From: Armillaria gallica
Taxonomy: Eukaryota; Basidiomycota; Agaricomycetes; Agaricales; Physalacriaceae
NCBI GenBank assembly: GCA_037576215.1
Contig: JBANDB010000009.1
Coordinates: 2,480,001 to 2,544,000 of the forward strand
Direction of reading: 5' to 3'
DNA: 64,000 bases
Below are positions 21,859-32,899 of this stretch, piece by piece. The translations under genes and the position numbers were made by a program. The notes below the pieces were generated by a model. That model searched no databases. It saw nothing but the letters and a program-made list of their open reading frames with translations, and was not told the DNA's origin. Position 1 is the first letter of the stretch, and each line of letters begins with the position of its first letter.

Positions 21859-23592
21859 GACTCTTGCTATCACAGCCATCCAAGATCCTGTTGACGAGCC
21901 TGTAGAACGTATATTGAAGTCAGTACGGTTGAACCTGTATCAACGCTGGCTTACTTCTAACACACGCACGGTACAGCGACGCAGAGTCTCTCAGCAGGGG
22001 CATAGTCAAGACGGACAGGAACAAACAGAAAGAATTCACCATTCTGCTTGTCGGGGAGACGGGAGTGGGAAAGACGGCGGTTCTGTCACTGATTGCCAAT
22101 GTCCTTGCCGGGAACCATCCGCACAACTACAAGGAGTTCTATGACCCCGACAACGAGGCTGGAGGCACACAGAAACATAGCCAGACAAAATCGGCCCGAG
22201 TTTATACCCTGAAAAGCGTCAATGGCGTTACCGTCCGCATTCTCGACTCCCCAGGCCTGGCAGACACTCGTGGTATTCAACGGGACGAGCTACACAAGAA
22301 GAATATCACTGAGGCGATACAGGACAGCATTGACGTCGTCAATGCTGTCCTCATTCTCGCGAACGGTACTGTCCCTCGTCTCACGGTTGGCACGGATTAT
22401 GCCCTGTCGACGCTTTCTGCCATATTTCCATGCACGCTCGCCAAGAACATCGGATTCTTGTTTACGAACGTCTCCAGTCCGCTTTCGTGGAACTTTGACC
22501 CTGCTTCCCTCCCGACTTTTCTCCAGGACAATATGCAGTTCCTGCTCGACAACCCCGTTGCGATGCAAAAGAAATACAGGGAGCAGATGAAAACGAACCC
22601 GCATATCCCTGAAAAGACAAAGAAGCAGTTTCGTCAGGCGGTGCTTGCGGGGGAGCAGAAAGCGTTGGAAATGCTAGTGGAAATGTTTGATTGGTTAGAT
22701 GGTCTTAAACCCCAGCCGACGACCGACATCATGTCGCTTTATAACCAGTCACAGAAGATCGAAACGGAGATTGCAAACACGCTTGCAATCATGCGCCAGG
22801 CTGCCAAGACCGATAAGGAGCTTGATGATGTTCAGAGACAATCCGACGGGGCCGAAGTGGTAAGTCTCCTAGTTACTACGGCATATGTCCTTTGCAAGCC
22901 TTTGATATTTGTGTGTACAGGATATGAAGACATACGAAAAATACGAGGACGTATTCAATCGGGAGGAACGATACCAGGAATCGACCGACCGACACAACAC
23001 CGTCTGCACCGTCCCCGATTGTTATTCCAACTGTCACATTGGATGTTTCCTCGACTTCACCCTCGACCCTGACGATCTCCGCCATTGTATCTCCATGTCT
23101 GAGTCCGGAGGTGTCCGCTGTCGGGAATGCAAACATGGCCGGGGGTCCCACCGGCACTACAACTCTATCTGGGCTATCAAAGAGATCTCCGAGCTAAAGG
23201 TCAATCAGGAGGCCAAAGCCAAATTCGAGAACGCACAGAATGCCAAGGAACGCGCTGAGGAGCTCAAGAACCAGATCAAGGACAAGAAAACCATGCTCCA
23301 GGATCGGATCAAGAATGCGACAGAGGAGCTTGGTCGGCTCGTCGAGAGTTATTCCAACCTGTCGCTGTCTGGGAGCTTTGCGGGGCAGGTAGAAAAGGCG
23401 GTCAAGATGCTTGAACAGAACTTGGAGGGTATGCGAGAGAGTGGGGCCGCCCGGGAGACGATCGATAAAGTCGAAGCGAGCTTGGATAGCATGCGGGAGA
23501 AGCTTGAGGTATTGAAGGAGGCAAACAGGAGCAAGCAGGGCAAGATGCTTGTTCTAGCGAACAGATTTGTGGGGTACTTCACCGGACCATAG
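21859..23592 (+). CDS. P-loop GTPase (AIG1/GIMAP-like) with Cys-rich and coiled-coil tail
   Basis: This is a GTP-binding protein of the AIG1/septin-like group. Supported exons are 21859-21908, 21985-22859 and 22921-23592, and a further 5' exon with the start was not resolved. The G domain shows G1 as GETGVGKTAV, with the hydrophobic strand FTILLV before it, and G3 as DSPGLADTRG. IGFLFTNVSSP is a plausible G4 region, though no classical NKxD is seen. After the G domain comes a helical linker, then a compact Cys/His-rich segment (CTVPDCYSNCHIGC, then GVRCRECKHGRGSHRHY) that could bind zinc. A coiled coil of about 130 residues follows (AKFENAQNAKERAEELKNQI). The exons around the 61-nt intron at 22860-22920 join in frame. 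No membrane segment or signal peptide is seen. The biological role is unknown; animal GIMAPs act in immune cells, which is only an analogy. Confidence 0.8.
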
Positions 23593-23998
23593 GTGGACTA
23601 GGTAGGATGTCCAATGTGTACATGTGTATCTCTCGAGCCTTCGGTTTCCACTACGGTCGGGAGCGTGATGAGTTCGCCAGTGTATAGAAAGTGTTCAAGG
23701 TGTTGTTTACGATATTCACTTCAGGGGCCAGGGCCAAAAGATTTTTGCACCTGCGCAAGAATCAATGAAGGTACACAAGGTAGCTTTATCAAGTGCCGAA
23801 ATTTTTGCGTATGGATGCGATCTGCGCAAATCAGGACGACTCGTAGGGGAAGGACAGCATGCAAGACAACATAAAATCGATAACACTCATTTTCATCGGT
23901 TGAAAAGCAGCACGAGCATTCTTTATGCGTGTAGAAACAACCTGATTAAGTTCCAGAGCGAAATGGTGAGAAATAAAAGAGATACGAATGAGGAACAG
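23593..23998. other. Stretch without a gene, downstream of the GTPase
   Basis: No supported coding or RNA feature is seen. The stretch lies between the GTPase stop and the proposed 3' end of the Helitron. Confidence 0.4.
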
Positions 23999-24099
23999 CT
24001 AGGACCCTGGACCGAAGGTCGAAAAGTGATCACCTTTTCGTCGCGCATGGTTCACTTGGTATGTAGACTATATAGTCGGTATGAGTATGTATTTTCTAA

Positions 24100-27000
24100 T
24101 TAATCTGCTTTTTTGTTCTCTTGCATTTCTATCATCTTATTGAGGATTGCCTGGAGCATGAAAATAGCCCTGCGGACGTCAGCAGGTTCCAGATCATTGC
24201 GATCCAAAAACCACAGAACTTCGGTAAGAGTTGTGGATGCATTGGAGACCCGGAAAGTCGAAGTAATTGCCCGGTCGGAACGTTTGGGTCGTCCCAGTGA
24301 CCAGATGGTTTCTTTCGGTGCGTTTGTAAGTTGATTCATATCCTACTCGGTATCAGGATTTAACCCTGTTATTAGGAGGGTTATAAAACGCACTTTCTTG
24401 TGATCAGCCTCCCCTAACGCTAGAGCAATCGAGGGAGGTGAAGGAGGCGGTTGTCCCGTTTGCATCCACGCCAATGGACCACATATGCCGACAAAAGACG
24501 TCCTCGCGTTTGATAAGACAGTATAACATCCTCTGTCACAGCGGACATAGGGAAGTATGTTACACTCAGCATCTCCCCGCATCGTATCAGCTAAATCGGC
24601 GACACCTGCCATAGACCTACCGAATCGACAGAAACTTTTGGGATAACGAGCGAACAAAAGATCGCGTACACGATCTCGACCAGAGTCAAGAAGAGTAGAA
24701 GTGGATCTCCCTCCATTAACACCGATAGATCGGAATATCATACCGACTAGACTGGTTACCTCAGTGGAAGCTACCCACGTATCTCGCCAAACGGTGCTCT
24801 GAGACCAATACACGTAGAACAAAGGTGTCAATAGAGAATCGTACGCGCAGGACCAGTTATTGTTATCCCATTTGCAACCATATAAGGAATACGACTGTCT
24901 CATGTCATGTATCTTTCGTTTCTTAGTACTGTTATGGCTTTCGCTGTCTTCTCTGGTACGTTTCGTGGCCTTTTCGTTGTATTCAACATTGTAGGGTGCA
25001 GGAGCTAATTCTTCGATTTCTCTTATCCGACCTTCCTTGAACCCGTTTCTGACGAGGGTATTATGAGCAATGTTCTCAAACTTTCGCATCTCCAGTTTAA
25101 GGTCAAGCGGCAATGGCTTATTCAATTCGGACAATGTCACCTTATCTGCAATGAAGAGTCCATTTCTGTTGGTCGCACGCGACACTGCAACATAAGCTTG
25201 ATACCCTCCTTCGCTGAGATACGTCAAAAGGCCATCAGGCATGGTTTGTCCTTGTGCTACGTGACCGGTACAAGCGAAACCTGGTTGTACGGACACTTGT
25301 TCACGTGTAACCGTAACGAACTCGGCTTTCCCGGACTCTCCGACCATCTTGTGTTTGAATGTCCAAGGCACTGGCTTTATGGGAAAGTATCCCGTAGGGA
25401 GACCAGAAAGTTTGACTTTCGAAGAGGGGAATTCTACAATGACAGCGATAAGATATGTGAAATTGTACGGGTCACTGGCTAATTCAAGATGGCGGACATA
25501 GCCTTGAGCCCCGTTCGTTATCTTCAAATCCGTCGAAAGGTTACGATACCGTAGAATCACTGGCATGCCTACATAGAATGGTATTATACCGGGCAAAGCC
25601 CCCTGATTCATCAAGGCAGACACATCTTGGTTTAGCAGAACCCGTCGATATTGCTCGGGAACAATACGATCGTTCACCTTATCCAGAGCGGCGCAATTGA
25701 ATAGGTGAGTTTCAGGCACTTTGCTCATAGCCTTGTAACAATTAATCGCATGACGAAGGAAGTTTGTAGTAACGATAGCCACAGCTTTACTATGTGCAGG
25801 TATACCCATATCTATGCCATGTGGATGCGAGTTAGAACGTATGACGCGTTCATTGAACAAGTCGACATCCTTTTGTGTGCATTCTCTTTCACGCAAACGA
25901 GAAACAGCCTGACCGTATTCTTCATCCGCTTCCATTCTTTTCTGACGGTGCAAGAATATGGCATCTGTGATCGAATTCCATGCCATACGACCAAGTCGTT
26001 TGTTAAGATTCTCATGATCCACTTTCTGATTGTGAGTAGCACGCGCATAAACAGGAGAGCCTCTAACGGGAGGATATTGATACAGATCACCGCTAAAGAT
26101 TACCATCATACCACCAAACCACCAATTCAGCTGGTTCTTGCCATAACGACAAGCGGCGTCGATCTCTGGTAAAAGCTCCTGCTGTAGCATAGAGACTTCA
26201 TCTATGACAATAACGTCGACATCTTTCAGCTGATCTCTGAGCTGATTCCGCCCCTTCACGGTCATTGTCACATACAAAACGTCTTTTCCGCCGAGGGATT
26301 TATTGGTGTGCTTGAACGCTTTATCAGATACGCGCAGACCAAAAGCCTTATACACAGTCATCCCATCGTTGTTGGAAGCGGCTGAACCGGTAGGAGCCAT
26401 AAAACGGACAGCGTGAGCAGATCCAAAAGCAGCCATAACTTCAGTAAGAGCCTGAACAACGTAGGTTTTCCCCGTACCGCCTTGACCGGTTAAGAACAAT
26501 CTCAAAGGAAATGGTTCTACAACGGAAGGAGTCAAAGAGGGCTGCGAAAACTTTCGCTTCACAAATGTGGTGGCCATCAAACGAAAGGCGTACTCCTGCT
26601 CTGGGTTCAACTTCCATTTTGTGACCGTGGCGTTCATCAGTTCCAGCACAGTTTGCCTCTTCCGAGCGGCGTGGGACAAAGTGGCTTTCACACCAACGAC
26701 AGGAGGCGGTATAAACACAGATGTTGAACATTCATCATGGTCAAGATCATCGGATGATAACTTATTCGTAGTAGATCGTACAGGCAAATTCGAGCTACCA
26801 TCCGTCTGTGCTTTTACATCACCTGCGTTGAGCCTGGACGCCATCACTCGCGCTTCTTGATGTTTGATCTCTGACTGCCAATCGGTCATCATAGCAGGCG
26901 TGATCTTGAACCCGTCCGATATTGAAGAGCTGGAGGCGAAACTTGATCCTGTACATGGAACATCCCGCGAAGGCGCGAAAAAATTAGCTTCACCCAAGTG

Positions 27001-30000
27001 CATGAGTTGCACGTGTGCTTTCGAATCACGCGCTTTGTCCGCATCGGTCCTACCGGTTAGTTCGACGAGGTTGTCTAAATCTTTATGCACAAACATGTTC
27101 GTAACCAGCTGCGAACTCCTAGCGAGCGACTGTCGTTTTCGTAAACGCTCAGCATCCCTCTCATCCTCGCACTCATGCATGGCTTCCCAATTTGACATGC
27201 ACCGGACTGCTCGTTCACTAAAGCTGTAAGTTCTGAAGACTTCTGAAACCGAGTCGGCAGGGTGCAACAAAGGAACGTTGAGATGAAAAGGTTTGAAATG
27301 CGCGAGCATAAACAACGCATAGCAAGGATCACTTATTCTAGGTAACTTATGGCCGATAATTCTAGGTACTTTCCTAGTACGATATGTGTATTCGTTGACT
27401 GTTGTATGCTCCACAATCTCATGTGTTTTATGTAACGAATAACCAGAGAGGAAGTCATATCGAGGTAGTCGGGTTGACCTGGATCCTTGTTCATATTCTC
27501 TGAGCGGATCATCAGTAGCGATTGTCAGGGCTCGGCTCGGCTCGGCTTTGGAGGCTTGGGCTCGGCTCGAGCGGGCTCAGGCTTGTCAAATCGTAAGCCC
27601 AAGCCTTGAGCCCAAGCCCGTTAAGGCTCAGGCTCGGCTCAGGCTCAGGCCCGGGCTTGTGTATACAAAAGTAAAGGCAGTATTTGCTGAAGGGGCGAGC
27701 TGTAGGGAGACAGAGGATTGAGGCATAAATGTTGCTATTCATTTGACATGGTTTTGTATTGAAAGAAACATGTATCTGCTATAAATAATGCTATAATATC
27801 ATGCACAAAGACATAAGAAACAGATATGGTATGGGAAGTCTATGACATACCAGCTTCCAGCGGAACAGTGCAGTCTGCTCAATATCACTCCAACTCACTC
27901 CTGCTCAAAAGAATCTCCTGTATGATATGCTGAAGCGATAGGATGGGTACCAATGAGGTTTACGAGGATTGCAACAATGAATCACGATAACAGTAAGAAG
28001 CAAAGAGCTTCCGGCGACTTCCGCCCCATCAAAATTTCTGATCGGACTTCCAAAAGTAATGGAAAATGACGCATCCAATATCCTCACCGCCTGCCAATAA
28101 CGTTTACTGAAAGCCCGGGCTCAAGCCCAAGGCTTGGGCTTTTGGAAACTGAAGCCTGAGCCTGAGCCCTTTGCAAGCCGCCAGGAGGGCCCGGCTTTTT
28201 TGGGCTCGGCCCGGCTCAGCTCGGCTCGGCTTAGGGCTTGGAGCCGAGCCACGACAATCGCTAATCATCAGTACATGCAGCGCGATCGCGTTTATGTTCC
28301 ACTCTGAACCTTGCAACGAAATCATAATACGAGACATCAACCAACTCTGGGCTGCGGTACAGGTACTCTTGCACCTGAGACCTCTTTGATAAATTCCCGT
28401 CTTCGTCCACACGAAGGGTAATAAACGCATCCTCCACTTCCTCATCCCCATCGATGTCTTCGATCTGACAATAAGATTTCGCATGCTCCATTAGGAGACC
28501 GGACAGCATAGGCACTGTCTCGTGTGATCGAAACGCCTCTTCTTTGCCTCTAATAACTCTGGCCGCTTGTTGAGCATGGACTTGTTGCTGCTCTGAAAAT
28601 TGCGACAAACACTTGTGGACGACAGTGCGAGCCCGTAAGTGTGTATCACTCGTTGACCCAGTGGCGTGGGCACGAAGGACAGCGTCTGCTAATAAAGTCA
28701 ACAGCTCGTACGTTTTAACACTCATTTTTGTTATATAATCCGTGATATAAAACATGGCGGCTTTACATGACTTTCCTGACAATACAAATCTCAAATCGTG
28801 ATTGAAGCGACCGAACACAAGAATCAACCTATTATGATAGTTGACCCAAACGTCCCGACACGCTGGAACAATCGACTTCGAATCGGGATCATAGAAAGCG
28901 ATGGAAACATAATCATGCGGAAATTGAAAACGACAAGTGTTATGGTCGTATTTGTAACAAACCGGTTTATGTATATGACGCTGAAGGTGCTCTCCCGCGT
29001 ACTTGACCTCCTGTTCAATCACAGATCGAAAAACGTCCCATTCCTCGGCCGTCGCGTCCTCACTAGGTACAGTAGGAGGCCTTTCAGTCCTAGGATTGCC
29101 ATCCTGATCGAAGGGGATACCATCCGGCAGATCGTGCGCAATGATATCATCGAGAAAGGCGAAAAACCGGTCCTGGAAATCCGTAGACTCCTCCAACTTT
29201 CTATGTAGTTCAGTAGGATTCATACATCGGACATCCCTTCGATATCAGCAAGAAATGCCCATGATACGCTCCACGACCCGTCAGCTCGTCCGTACCGTAG
29301 AACGCTTCCAGGTGACCCAAGATACCTCCCGCTTCTGTGGACATGCGCGCGTCAAAATCCCATCCAAACATATATTGGAATAGACATCGCACCACAAAAT
29401 CAAAGAAGTCCATGCCAGCCACCGGATCTCGGGCAAGACGCAATCCTCGCTGGGCATATTCTGCAATTTGAGGGTATCGCTCGTCCAAATTAACATTCTT
29501 GTCACCCCACATAAACTGAAATATGGGACTATGTGCGGGAGCAGGGTTTGCAGTGAAAAAAAGGTGAAACAGTCCAAAGTGACCTGCATACGCCCTCATC
29601 TCATTTCGGTAAAGTACCTTAGATGCCTCGGAACCTGTGATTTTACCAGCTATGGCTTTTACCAGACCAAGAAGTGTAAACACCTTCTGGTGCTCCGACA
29701 AAAGATCTTGCATACGGCCCTCGTGTTCCAAATGGTTAGCAACCGCTTTTATTGTATCGGGTTTGACTGATGCGATATCATCCGCCACACGATCGAATCT
29801 ATCTGATTTCACAGCGAAATGAGTGAAAAGATGAGCCTGTCTGCGCTGAATCATATTCATGGCCATGAAGATGAACGCGTTGTGATACCTAAAATCTCTA
29901 CATATAGTATCCAGGTAGTAATTACACTGAGATTGAAAAGACAAATATGTTGGCCGTTCAGGGTCTTCAAACCCACCGATCCCGAGCGGAAAAAGAGTAG

Positions 30001-32227
30001 GAAACATACCCATCATTAGATCAGGGTTATTATACTCATTGATAGGTTGATCACCACGAAACATTACCATGTCAGGCTTCTTATTAGATGTAACCAAGTT
30101 GTTAAGGGCTGAAGCCATGAACGTCCCCCCATGAATCTTCACGGATTCTACGTCAGATACTCCCATACGATCGAGCAAACACATATTTTCATCGTCGTCG
30201 TTCAATTCAACATCCTTTGTCGCGTCAGATACGTAGTGAGGTTCAAGACCAGCAGTCTCCTCCTCAAAGAGGTCCGTTTGAGATGTATGATGTTCAAATT
30301 GGAAGGAATATTCTTCGAGACCAGGGATGATATCGTCGACATCATCTAATCGTCCGTACAGCTCCATCTGCTCTATACTCAGTTCAATGTCATGATACAA
30401 TCGATTGTGCTTACAGAGGTAACGCAACAAGTGCCAGACCTTTTTCTTCCGAAAATAAAACAGCGTCTTCAAGCAAGACTTTGTGGATTGACGCGGACCT
30501 ACGAAGATCACACTAAGCATATCCTTTATATCAGACGGCGTTCTGGGCAACACGCTCACAGTGGAAACCATATTAACGTCATGAGCACAAGTGTTACCAT
30601 AAAATACTCGAGGTTGCTCCGGATCAGAAGAACCATAAAGACGGGAAACATGAGCAGTACATCGATATATTGAACAAACCATCTCCTCCACCCATGTGAT
30701 GTCCTTAAAGTACGCAGGTAAGGCTCCACGAAACAGCTGATTCCTGATCGCATATTTGGGTAGACGCCCATACTTCAGCTGATACTCGCAGTTGACACAC
30801 AGATTGAACAGATCATCGACGCAACCAGACGGTTCGACCATGCAGTCGCGTAGCACGGGATGCTCGACGCATTCAGGTCGATGTTCAGCATCATCAACTG
30901 CCAATAGATCAAAATGGAACCTTTCAGCGAAAGTCTCATCCACCTCTGCGAACGGATAACGTTTAACAGTTAAAGGCTCGCCCCTAACAAGATCCCTAGA
31001 ACATACCGCACATGGAAAAGTGTCCGGCCAACATGTGTTCTCTCTGAATTCTCGGATACATCTGTTCTTGACATCCTGGGGCACGGGCAAGGGCCAATTC
31101 TCTGTTATATTGTGAAAGTGTGCTGCCAGATTATCAGTCTCCATGTTACGCCACTCTGCTGTTATATTTTGACGTCTTTTACGGCGACTGCGGACATGCA
31201 TTGGAGGAAGTAACACGCAACATAACTGAACACCATACTCTGCCTCCAGAAGATCAAACAAGGCGGTTTGCGACTGAAGGTCCACAGAGGCTACGTAGTG
31301 ATTAAGCATGTCGGCTATAAGGTATCCAGGAGTTGTGAGACCGTCGTCCCATCTTTTCTGAAGGCTGTCCACCAAGAAATCGATATAATCATTTCTTGAA
31401 ATTTTGCGCCGTCGGAGACGCCTGGTGAAATGAAGTGAGTCGTTGACACCCTTCAACGTGGTATTAGTCATACGTGGTAATCGAATCTCTTTCCTTTTCA
31501 CGAACGACGAGAAGTTCAGCTCGAGCTCAGAGAAGAAATGATTCGGCTCACAAGTGTCAGGAGCGTACGACTGCAAGCCCTGATGCCAGCGGATAATACC
31601 TGGAAACACACTATCACCGAAACGTGTACGGAATAGTTCGAACACTGAAAACCGACGCCGATCACTTCTAACAGAGACGCCAGCCAGTTGACTATGGAGG
31701 TCAAAAACGACGGAATCAGGCATGACAGACACCTCAGAAGCGTAAGCCGTGAAAGAGGCAATCACCGCCTTAATCACCGAACTGCGTTTTCGCTCCATTC
31801 GTGGTACGGGAACAACACTAAGCATCTCCTCAACCGTAGAACAATTCAGAGAGTCAGACAAATGATGCTCGTTGGCATATATCCAAGACGGATTGGTTTG
31901 TTCCCCAACAAACATTTTCTGGTCATAAGCCCAAGGATAGAACGTCGATGCCTCAACCTCGGATCTAGGAAGCTGAATACGTCGATCCAGAGCAAGGCTT
32001 TCCACAATGAAGACATCACAACGATCATGATATCTCACTGTAAATGTCTGTCCATGAATGGGTATGCATTCTCGGAACATCAGACATAACCACAGGCAAA
32101 CACTGGTAGGGGTAGCAAAATGCGCACGCTGACCCGGGATTTCTGGTTCATATAAGGATTGTATTTTATCATTGTATCCTACGTACATAGTATCACAGGG
32201 TAGTTTATCGAAAACAAAAGATCGCAT
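24100..32227 (-). pseudogene. Helitron Rep/helicase polyprotein gene, three breaks
   Basis: The reading starts at ATG 32225-32227. Segments in order: an N-terminal part of about 400 residues; a Cys pair region (CAVCSRDL, then CVNCEYQLKYGRLPKYAIRN) of DUF6570 type; the Helitron helicase-like/Rep domain with FPTLFPLGIGGF and the HUH motif GRGAYHGHFL; the tyrosine motif YITDYITK (two Tyr three residues apart); and a PIF1 helicase with Walker A GQGGTGKTYV, Walker B VIVIDEVSML, FSGDLYQYPPV and QGQT-type motifs. A C-terminal domain beginning KWDNNNWSCAYDSL follows. Breaks are a single-base shift near 29,222, just after the HUH motif; the hAT insertion at 27,516-28,263; and an in-frame TAG at 24343-24345, followed directly by 79 more open codons to 24,100. 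When the insertion and one target duplication are ignored, the frame is continuous across that site. Confidence 0.88.
27516..28263. mobile_element. Non-autonomous hAT-type element nested in the Helitron
   Basis: This is a 748-bp insertion with terminal inverted repeats that start TAGCGATTGTC at both ends, followed by GGCTCGG-rich subterminal arrays. It is flanked by an 8-bp direct repeat ATCATCAG (27508-27515 and 28264-28271). The 8-bp target duplication and the TAG-starting ends fit the hAT superfamily. No transposase is encoded. Insertion split the Helitron gene between codons for ACTDD and PLREYEQ, and the frame is restored if the element and one duplication are removed. Confidence 0.85.
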
Positions 32228-32640
32228 GACGCTACAATAGGTAAACGAATAGAGCAGAGCTGTAGCCTGAGGCTGATATCGATAAGCCGCAGAGCGGGTC
32301 TGTGGAACAGACAGAGGTTGACGCAGAGCGTCCGCGGAGCGTAAAAAAACGGGCAGTAATAGGGACTAAGGGCGAAGCGTAGACCCATAAAACAGAAAGA
32401 TGATGAAGGGAAAGGAAGAAAAGCGTCATTGCCAGCGAATCGCTTTATAAGCATGCCATCAACAGTTTTCCGACGAGATCGGGATATAAACAAACCAATA
32501 GGAAGAAGTCGGAAAGACAGAGTTTTTCAGCCACAGCGGCAATCATTTTCAGCCACCCGGCATACCAGCCGTAGCGTGCCGCACGCTCGCCAATCACCGC
32601 AAATTAGCTAAGCCAACCCGGAGTATAGCCCCTGTCCAGA

Positions 32641-32899
32641 CAGTTTGGCACTACTCACGACCAGTTACGGCTTCCTATAACCCTCTGTCGTTTCCTCATT
32701 CTTCGGAAAGAATCGGGGATCGGGGAACGCAAAGTTTGCAGTTATTTGGCATACTGCACGGGATTGAGACCTTCATGTTACTCGCTGCACTCACAATGGT
32801 ACTCGTGATACTACCACATGAACGTGAACCCGTAAGTCTATCCCGCAATAGTGCACGATTCATATCATTCATTCCTTGCAAAGAGTTGGTGTAGTGCTA
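32641..32899. other. Short stretch between the Helitron and the SNTX-like gene
   Basis: No gene is seen in these 259 bases. They hold the proposed outside flank of the Helitron and the presumed 3' UTR of the leftward SNTX-like gene. Confidence 0.4.

Larger units (their letters stand above)
23999..32640 (-). mobile_element. Helitron, autonomous type but inactivated
   Basis: This rolling-circle transposon carries a Rep/helicase gene read leftward. Coding content from 24,100 to 32,227 is secure. The ends are proposed, not proven. At the 3' end (minus strand) the sequence ends CTAG at 23999-24002, preceded by a small hairpin GACC-TTC-GGTC and a larger CGAAAAG/CTTTTCG inverted repeat. At the 5' end a TCTGGACAGGGGCTATACT start lies at 32,640. 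The flanking bases do not give the expected A/T target junction, so the boundaries may be off. The element contains a nested hAT-type insertion. Confidence 0.65.

Noticed and set aside
27520..28262. GGCTCGG / GGCTTGGG repeats considered as a microsatellite or CRISPR-like array
   Set aside because: Unit length and spacing are irregular, the two arrays are inverted relative to each other, and they sit at the ends of an element with a target duplication.
24100..32227. Several rightward open frames of 80-155 codons (for example 25,063-25,482 and 25,705-26,172)
   Set aside because: They lie antisense to conserved Helitron protein segments and have no motifs of their own.
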